From NCBI GenBank assembly GCA_937925565.1, contig CALALM010000282.1, positions 1 through 11,455 of the forward strand: DNA of 11,455 nucleotides. The letters run 5' to 3'. Below the pieces are notes generated by a model. The model saw only the letters and a list, made by a program, of their open reading frames with translations. It did no database searches and had not been told where the DNA came from. The first letter of the stretch is position 1, and each line of letters starts with the position of its first letter. The DNA comes from an uncultured Centipeda sp. (GTDB lineage Bacteria > Bacillota > Negativicutes > Selenomonadales > Selenomonadaceae). The position numbers and the translations under genes were made by a program. Positions 6,419 to 11,455 of the stretch are shown piece after piece.

Positions 6419-6447
6419 CGCAAACCCCTCGTTACACAAGTGATCGT
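6419..6447 (-). repeat. 29-bp intergenic repeat word, copy B
   Basis: This word matches 139-167 at 25 of 29 positions in the same orientation. Here it lies 58 nt upstream of the M23 peptidase start, in its presumed leader or promoter region. Its recurrence in two unrelated gaps of one small window suggests a dispersed genomic repeat or a protein-binding site. Its identity is unknown. Confidence 0.55.
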
Positions 6448-6466
6448 GCGCTTATTCGCCTAAATA

Positions 6467-6513
6467 CCTGCGGATTCCAAACGCGCTTCGCTTGAACGAT
6501 TAAAATCCGCAGG
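6467..6513. repeat. Inverted repeat (10-bp stem) in the rplI - M23 gap
   Basis: CCTGCGGATT (6467-6476) pairs perfectly with AATCCGCAGG (6504-6513) around a 27-nt loop. The loop carries two AAGCG words on the minus strand. There is no T-run on either side, so a classical intrinsic terminator is unlikely. It may belong to a degenerate repeat together with copy B of the 29-bp word. The rest of the 6362-6655 gap shows no gene and no clear promoter. Confidence 0.5.
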
Positions 6514-6655
6514 GGGCAGAACGTACCCTCGCTTCCGCTTGCTCCACTAGGTTTGCTACAGGAGATCGCCTTCCTCCATGGATAAATTTCCCACCATATA
6601 TTTTACTGTTCAGAAAAAATCGGCTCCAAGTAAAGTCGATAGGGACACTCTTCCC

Positions 6656-7099
6656 CTACTCCTTCTTCACATGAATCTTGATCGTCGTGGAGATGTTCGG
6701 ATGCACCTTGACGATTGCCTCGTACAACCCCTCGCCCACAACCTCGCCGCGAATCGTGATCTTGCGGCGATCCACGTCGATGTTCCTCTTCTTCAGTGCC
6801 TCGGCAACATCCTTACCCGTTACCGCACCGAAGAGACGCCCGTTCTCGCCGATGCGGACGGGGATCTCCACCTCCACCTTCTCAAGCTGCGCCGCCATGA
6901 GCTTCGCCTCATCGACCGCCATCGCATCCTTGCGTGCCTTTGCACCCGCCTGCGCTTTCGCGACGTTTACATTCTCGCTGCTCGCGGGCAGCGCCAGCTT
7001 CTTCGGCAGGAGGAAATTGCGTCCGTACCCGTCCGCTACCTCCACGATCTCGCCCTTTTTCCCAATGTTCTTAACGTCCGCCTGCAGTATCACTTTCAC
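6656..7099 (-). CDS. rplI: 50S ribosomal protein L9
   Basis: This 147-residue protein binds domain V of 23S rRNA at the base of the L1 stalk. The N-terminal domain has the family signature KVILQADVKNIGKKGEIVEV, then ADGYGRNFLLPKKLA, followed by the long Ala/Lys/Glu-rich helix and the C-terminal domain with RIGENGRLFGAVT. The start is placed at GTG 7099 by alignment of VKVILQ to the usual MKVI start, with AGGAG 10 nt upstream. A GTG at 7108 gives 150 residues but has only 1 nt between it and the AGGAG. The gene overlaps the gdpP end by 29 nt, so translation is probably coupled. gdpP-rplI is a conserved Firmicutes pair. Confidence 0.96.
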   Translation of the reverse strand: MKVILQADVKNIGKKGEIVEVADGYGRNFLLPKKLALPASSENVNVAKAQAGAKARKDAMAVDEAKLMAAQLEKVEVEIPVRIGENGRLFGAVTGKDVAEALKKRNIDVDRRKITIRGEVVGEGLYEAIVKVHPNISTTIKIHVKKE

Positions 7100-9083
7100 T
7101 TTGGTCACTCTCCTCTATATATGCCCTGGCACGCGCGACAACGTTGCCGCGCACCACGGCGATAGGAACGCCCTTGACCTGCGCACCTGCCACATTTGCA
7201 TGACCGCCGCCGCCAAACGCCTCCATAATCACCTGAACATTCATCTCGCCCGTCGAGCGCGCGCTAATGCCGACCGCATCGCCCGGCATCTGGAACACGT
7301 AGATGCTCATGCGCACCCCGTCCACGCGCAGCATGCCGTCCGCCGCCTGTGCCGCGATGATTTGCCCGTTCGGCAGGCGCTCCGGGATGCTGCCGACGAT
7401 GAGTCCCCCGGGGAAATACTCGGCGTTCGCCTTTGCCCGCGCGAGCGCCACCGTCGTCTCATAGTCGCTCTGAAAGAGCGCCCGCACGAGCACGGGATCC
7501 GCGCCCGAGCGACGGAGGTACGCCGCCGCATCAAACGTGCGAACCCCCGCACCGACATTGAAGTTCTTCGTGTCCACCACGATCCCTGAGTAGAGCGCCG
7601 TCGCATCGAGACGTGTCGGACGCACATTGTCCCCGAAGTACATGAGCAGCTCCGTCACCAGCTCGCTCGCCGAACTCGATGCCGTCTCAATGTAGACGAG
7701 GAGCGGATTCTTGACAAAGTTCTCACTGCGGCGGTGATGGTCGATCACGACAATCTTCGGGATGCGTTCGAGCAGCGTCGGATCGGCGAGGATATGCGGG
7801 ATATGCGCATCCACCACGACAAGAAGCGCCGTGAGCGAGACAACACCCGCAATATCCCCGGTGCGGACGAAGAGGTTTTCATATGCCTCGTCCTTGTCCA
7901 CCATGTCGAGGATGCGGTCAATGCCCTCGTTCGTCTCACTGAGGACGATGTGCACGGGCTTGCCGAGCGCCCGTGCCATGCACGCCACCCCCATCGCCGC
8001 GCCGAAGCAGTCATAGTCCTCGTTGTGATGTCCCATGACGTAGACCTCGTCCGCACTCTCCATGATATCGCGCAGTGCGTGCGCCACAACGCGCGCCTTG
8101 ACACGCGTGTGCTTCTCCACCGCCTTCGCCTTGCCGCCGAAGAACTGTGTCTTGCCGCCGATATCAAGTGCGACCTGATCGCCACCGCGTCCAAGCGCAA
8201 GGTCGAGCTTTGCCTCCGCCTCCTCGCCGAGCTCCTTGAGGGACTGCTCCCCCGCAAGCGAGAGCCCGATCGAGAGCGTCACGGGCAGCCCCTTGGAGTT
8301 GACGATCTTGCGTACCTGATCGAGGATGTCAAATTTCTCCGCAATCGCATGGTCGAGCGATTTCCGATCGATCAGTGCGACGAACTCGCCCTCCGAGATG
8401 CCGCGCATAAAGCCGCCAAGCCCGTTCATCCACGCGTCCAGCCGCTCACGCACGGCGAGGAGCAGCATGGACTTCTCCTTCTCCGTCTGCCCCTGCATGA
8501 TCTCATCATAGTTGTCCAGCTGGATGTAGAGGAGCGCCGCACGACTCTCGCGGAACCGCTGCGCGAGATCAGCGAACTCCGTCTCATCCGTCACGTAGAG
8601 CGCAAGCAGCGGATCCATGTGCGGCGGCGTCGGCACCATCCGATGACAGATGCGGTAGGAGTGCCCCTCATGGGTGAGCCGGTACTCCCCCTCGGTGCTC
8701 CAGACCGCCTCAAAGTTGAACTTCGGCCAGAAATCCGTGACCGCCGTCCCCTGCTCGGGCATCTCTCCGCCGAGGGAATCCCCCAGCTGATGATTGCACC
8801 ACTCAAGATGTCCGTCCCTGTTCACAAGCAGGATGGACTGCGGCAGGGAATCGACGGCGTAGTTTATCACATTGTTGACATTGCGGATAATGCCCATACA
8901 GTAGCGTTCAAACCGCCGCTCCCTATCACGACACCGTTCCCATGCAAATGCGGCAAGGAGCGCCCAGACGAGAAGCGCGGCAGCTCCGACGTAGGAATTA
9001 TAGCAGAACGTCACGAGCGCGAGCGCAAGCATGACGATCAGATGGATCGTAAGGTCGATCCACGCGGATAAATTCCGCGGCAT
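7071..9083 (-). CDS. gdpP: Cyclic-di-AMP phosphodiesterase GdpP (YybT), membrane-bound DHH-DHHA1 protein
   Basis: This 670-residue protein hydrolyses c-di-AMP to pApA, setting the level of the messenger that controls potassium and osmolyte balance. Order of parts: two membrane segments (about 8-48); a degenerate PAS domain (about 65-170); a degenerate GGDEF domain (about 182-300) whose signature reads SEGEF (230-234), so no diguanylate cyclase activity is expected; a DHH phosphoesterase domain with GHHNEDYD (H352, D356, D358), D425, DHHR (448-451) and D504; and a DHHA1 domain ending in GGGGHANVAGA (624-634). All metal-binding residues appear present. The start at ATG 9083 has AAGGTGA just upstream; the in-frame ATG at 9119 has no ribosome site. 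It follows yybS by 42 nt and overlaps rplI. Confidence 0.96.
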   Translation of the reverse strand: MPRNLSAWIDLTIHLIVMLALALVTFCYNSYVGAAALLVWALLAAFAWERCRDRERRFERYCMGIIRNVNNVINYAVDSLPQSILLVNRDGHLEWCNHQLGDSLGGEMPEQGTAVTDFWPKFNFEAVWSTEGEYRLTHEGHSYRICHRMVPTPPHMDPLLALYVTDETEFADLAQRFRESRAALLYIQLDNYDEIMQGQTEKEKSMLLLAVRERLDAWMNGLGGFMRGISEGEFVALIDRKSLDHAIAEKFDILDQVRKIVNSKGLPVTLSIGLSLAGEQSLKELGEEAEAKLDLALGRGGDQVALDIGGKTQFFGGKAKAVEKHTRVKARVVAHALRDIMESADEVYVMGHHNEDYDCFGAAMGVACMARALGKPVHIVLSETNEGIDRILDMVDKDEAYENLFVRTGDIAGVVSLTALLVVVDAHIPHILADPTLLERIPKIVVIDHHRRSENFVKNPLLVYIETASSSASELVTELLMYFGDNVRPTRLDATALYSGIVVDTKNFNVGAGVRTFDAAAYLRRSGADPVLVRALFQSDYETTVALARAKANAEYFPGGLIVGSIPERLPNGQIIAAQAADGMLRVDGVRMSIYVFQMPGDAVGISARSTGEMNVQVIMEAFGGGGHANVAGAQVKGVPIAVVRGNVVARARAYIEESDQSESDTAGGR

Positions 9084-9125
9084 AGAATCACCTTCTTTAT
9101 GCGGATATGGTATATGCAAAAATAT

Positions 9126-10094
9126 TTATTTACGGGTATTGTCGCGCTCCCGAAATCTCTTCCGATAGTCAAAGGCGATATCGAACAGCCCCGTCCACGA
9201 CACGATCTGCGTCATAAATCCGTTCAGTGCAATGAAGATATAGATGAGCGTGCGCACAAAGGACGAAACGCGGAAGTGCTTCATCAGGGATTGCAGAAGC
9301 GAAAGCCCCTGAATGAGCCCCGCGATGAATGCAATCAGATAGCCGTTCAGCGCCGTTTGGTAGAGCCACGCGATATCGCGCGTGGTGCCCCAGTAGATGC
9401 CGATCAGGGAGAACGCAAAGAGATAGGAAAAGAAGATCGGCAGGCGCCATGCGGTAAACGCGGGCAGCCCGTCCGTCCGGATTCCGAGGCGCTGCAGCAC
9501 CTTACGGAGAACGACGAAGCAGGCCGTCACCTCGATCACGCAGCTGCCGAGAAAGAGGACGGGCAGCATGAGTACAAAGAGCTCAAGTACCTGTGCCGAC
9601 GCCGCGCGCGTCTCTGCAAGCTGTGCCTCATCCATGCCGAGCGAGCGATACATGGCGAGCGTCTCATCCATCGCCTCATTTGCCACGGAGATATCCATCG
9701 TCAGCGGATTCAGCCCGAAGAGGAGGAGCATCATCAGCGCCCCCGCCGCCTTGCCGCAAAGTGAGGCGAGCGCCCCGCCCACAAGCGCACGCACCGTGTT
9801 CGCGCCGCGCCGAAAGAGCACGCCGAGGACAAGCCCCGTCGGGGCAAACGAGAGCACGAAGAAGGCCCCCGTCACAGGCGATGCAAAGAGCATCGTGAGG
9901 ATGAGAGACGCGAGCGACGCGAGAATCCCCCAGTAAAGGCCCACGCGCACCGTAACAAGCGCAATAAAGACCGGCCAGAGCATCCCCATCATCATCGTCA
10001 GCATGGGCAGCCAGATCGCCGCAAGCGCATAAACCACCGCCGCAGCGGTCATTACCCCCGCCGTCGCGGCAGGTCTTGCACCTTGCTCACTCAT
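9126..10094 (-). CDS. yybS: YybS family DUF2232 membrane protein
   Basis: This polytopic membrane protein of 322 residues has hydrophobic segments at about 10-60 (two or three), 64-100, 108-125, 170-205, 220-240, 255-275 and 285-310. It has an Ala/Gly/Leu-rich small-transporter look, resembling S-components of ECF transporters in general form. No substrate can be inferred. Its place directly before gdpP and rplI is the conserved Firmicutes arrangement and is the main basis for the name. The start MSEQ at 10094 has AAAGGA 6 nt upstream. An in-frame ATG at 10124, with AAAGGA 5 nt upstream, would add 10 residues and is nearly as plausible. The final residues are strongly basic, consistent with a cytoplasmic tail. 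Confidence 0.85.
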   Translation of the reverse strand: MSEQGARPAATAGVMTAAAVVYALAAIWLPMLTMMMGMLWPVFIALVTVRVGLYWGILASLASLILTMLFASPVTGAFFVLSFAPTGLVLGVLFRRGANTVRALVGGALASLCGKAAGALMMLLLFGLNPLTMDISVANEAMDETLAMYRSLGMDEAQLAETRAASAQVLELFVLMLPVLFLGSCVIEVTACFVVLRKVLQRLGIRTDGLPAFTAWRLPIFFSYLFAFSLIGIYWGTTRDIAWLYQTALNGYLIAFIAGLIQGLSLLQSLMKHFRVSSFVRTLIYIFIALNGFMTQIVSWTGLFDIAFDYRKRFRERDNTRK

Positions 10095-10151
10095 TCCATA
10101 TCCTTTCAGCAGATTTATCCGCATTCCCTTCCTTTATAAAAAGACTTTTCT

Positions 10152-10180
10152 ATTATAACAGATTTTATGAGGTATGTCAC
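10152..10180 (-). promoter_or_regulatory. Sigma-70-type promoter of yybS-gdpP-rplI
   Basis: GTGACA (10180-10175) and TATAAT (10157-10152) on the minus strand are separated by 17 nt, with AT-rich surroundings. The predicted start, near 10146, is about 20 to 50 nt from the two possible yybS starts. It shares TGACATAC-TCATAAA with the promoter at 4586-4558. Confidence 0.8.
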
Positions 10181-10227
10181 GGTAGGGTGCACAGCAGGGC
10201 GATGCCCGTAAGCGAAGCCACGCCCCC

Positions 10228-11455
10228 TCAATCGCCCATGATGCCCGCCATCCGCAGGAGGTACTGCGCATTCGTCGTACGGCAGCGCCCCGCACAGATC
10301 TTGAAGTCAAAGAGGATCTTATCCCCCTCGTAGTGCTCCTCAAAATGCGCGTTCGTCACGGGTACCCCCTCGCGCCCGAGATCGCAGAGCTCGAAGTCGT
10401 GCGTCGTCACAATCGTAATCGCGTGCGGCAGCGTCAGGCGGCGGATCGCCTCACGCGCCCCGACAATGCGGTCGGCAGAATTCGTCCCGCGGAAGATCTC
10501 GTCAATCAGAATAAGCATCGGCTTTCCGCGTTTACTGTACAGCATCATCTTCTTGATGCGCAGCAATTCCGCGTAGAACGTCGAGATGCCCCCCGCCAGA
10601 TCGTCGCTGATCTGGATCGACGTATAGACTGCCATCGGCGTGAGCGCAAAGGATTCTGCACACACGGGAGCACCGGCGTATGCGAGAACAGCGTTAGAGC
10701 CCAGCGTCCGCATATACGTCGTCTTACCGGACATATTCGACCCCGTGATGACGAGTGTCCCCGCCGCGAGATGCGCATCATTCGGTGTCGCCGTCTCCTC
10801 CGCGATGACGAGGGGCGTTGCCTCCTGCGCATCGAGGCGCGGCACCGCCTCATCGAGGAACTGCGGGAACGTATGCACCGCACGGGTGTGACCTACCCGT
10901 GCGAGCGACAAGAGCACCTCCACCTCCGCCCAGACCTTCAGCCAGCCCGCAGCGGCGGCGCCCGCCTGCATGCGCCAATGCGAGAAATACGCCATGCAGT
11001 GCAGATCCCAGAGCAGCAGCCCGTTCGCGAGGAAAAAAAAGACAAAGTTGCGCCGCATTGCCGCGCACTGCGCGAGTTTCGTCAGACGGCTTTGCGCCTG
11101 ACGCGCGCGGACGGGGGCAAAGAGCGGGGCGAGTACCGCCGCGAAGGCTTCCCCGTGCAGCGGTGCCCGCTCAAGGGCATAGAAAATCCTGCCATAGAGG
11201 CGCAGTTCGCGCGCCATATGTCCGAGCGGGGCAAGCTCGCGCTGCGTACGCGGATAGAACGCCATCGCCACCGTCAGATTGAACATAAAGAGAATCAGCG
11301 GAAGCGTCCACGGACCATCCAAAAAGATTGCCCAAAGAAACGACCACACACAGGCATTTGCAAATACAATGCCGATACAGGAGATGAGCTTCAGCGAGCC
11401 CTTGAGGGGCTGCGCGAGTTCCTCTGCAAGCGCACGCGTGTCATGCCCGTCGGGC
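10228..11455 (-). CDS. MutS-like ATPase with membrane segments (5' end outside window)
   Basis: The frame is open to the right edge, giving 408 visible residues, so the true start lies beyond the window; an in-frame GTG at 11349 is not the start, because coding continues upstream through a hydrophobic stretch. The C-terminal half is a MutS domain V-type ATPase. It has Walker A GSNMSGKTT (238-246 of the visible part), Walker B LILIDEIFRGTNSADR (D318, E319), a TTHD switch (352) and a C-terminal AQYLLRMAGI. Hydrophobic segments at about 19-41, 47-65 and 136-157 suggest membrane association. No mismatch-recognition domain is visible. It belongs to the group of MutS-related membrane ATPases of unknown function rather than repair MutS or MutS2. 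No strong terminator separates it from the yybS promoter; only short GGGC/GCCC and GGGCG/CGCCC stems are seen after its stop. Confidence 0.88.
   Translation of the reverse strand, partial: PDGHDTRALAEELAQPLKGSLKLISCIGIVFANACVWSFLWAIFLDGPWTLPLILFMFNLTVAMAFYPRTQRELAPLGHMARELRLYGRIFYALERAPLHGEAFAAVLAPLFAPVRARQAQSRLTKLAQCAAMRRNFVFFFLANGLLLWDLHCMAYFSHWRMQAGAAAAGWLKVWAEVEVLLSLARVGHTRAVHTFPQFLDEAVPRLDAQEATPLVIAEETATPNDAHLAAGTLVITGSNMSGKTTYMRTLGSNAVLAYAGAPVCAESFALTPMAVYTSIQISDDLAGGISTFYAELLRIKKMMLYSKRGKPMLILIDEIFRGTNSADRIVGAREAIRRLTLPHAITIVTTHDFELCDLGREGVPVTNAHFEEHYEGDKILFDFKICAGRCRTTNAQYLLRMAGIMGD

Noticed and set aside
5501..6463. Plus-strand frame of 320 codons antisense to the M23 peptidase
   Set aside because: Shadow frame, Arg/His rich. 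The opposite strand carries the full zinc peptidase signature.
7071..9083. GdpP as a diguanylate cyclase because of its GGDEF-like domain
   Set aside because: The signature is SEGEF rather than GGDEF and the DHH-DHHA1 catalytic part is complete, so it is the usual c-di-AMP phosphodiesterase.
10181..10227. Terminator after the MutS-like gene
   Set aside because: Only 4-5-bp stems (GGGC/GCCC, GGGCG/CGCCC) without a T-run are present; too weak to call.
1..11455. CRISPR array, tRNA or rRNA genes, phage or defence genes
   Set aside because: No regularly spaced repeats, no cloverleaf or rRNA signatures, and no integrase, nuclease, toxin or reverse transcriptase motifs were seen on either strand.

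Overview
The window looks like chromosome of a moderately high-GC Firmicute with a Gram-negative-type respiratory chain, most likely a Negativicute of the Selenomonas group. This is an inference from the Firmicutes-type order yybS-gdpP-rplI, from a Tat-exported membrane [NiFe]-hydrogenase, and from codon and base composition; no 16S or other marker is present. All convincing genes are on the minus strand, so the transcription order runs from high to low coordinates.

From right to left: (1) 11455-10228, the C-terminal part of a membrane-anchored MutS-like ATPase, open at the window edge. (2) A good sigma-70-type promoter (10180-10152) followed by yybS, gdpP and rplI (10094-6656), a compact operon combining a DUF2232 membrane protein, a c-di-AMP phosphodiesterase and ribosomal protein L9. 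(3) A 294-nt gap with an inverted repeat and a 29-bp repeat word. (4) A two-gene unit (6361-4619): an M23 peptidase with a membrane anchor and coiled coil, and a secreted acidic protein of unknown function. (5) A 705-nt gene-free stretch (4618-3914) with a consensus promoter, a 162-bp MITE-like element with TTAA target duplication, a run of hairpins ending in an intrinsic terminator, and an AT-rich palindrome overlapping a possible second promoter. (6) The hydrogenase operon hyaA-hyaB-cybH (3901-207): small subunit, large subunit and b-type cytochrome of a membrane-bound group 1 uptake [NiFe]-hydrogenase. (7) A second 29-bp repeat word and an inverted, partial copy of the MITE at the left edge.

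The hydrogenase genes encode a complete H2-oxidising module. HyaB holds the Ni-Fe site, HyaA carries three Fe-S clusters and is exported by the Tat pathway, and the cytochrome passes electrons to the quinone pool. No maturation genes are visible, so these must lie elsewhere. The most unusual part of the window is the control region: two related MITEs in opposite orientation bracket the hydrogenase operon. The inner one sits within a few bases of the predicted start site of the upstream promoter, and the long leader downstream of it carries a terminator well before the first gene. No CRISPR array, tRNA, rRNA, transposase gene or recognised new defence system was found.
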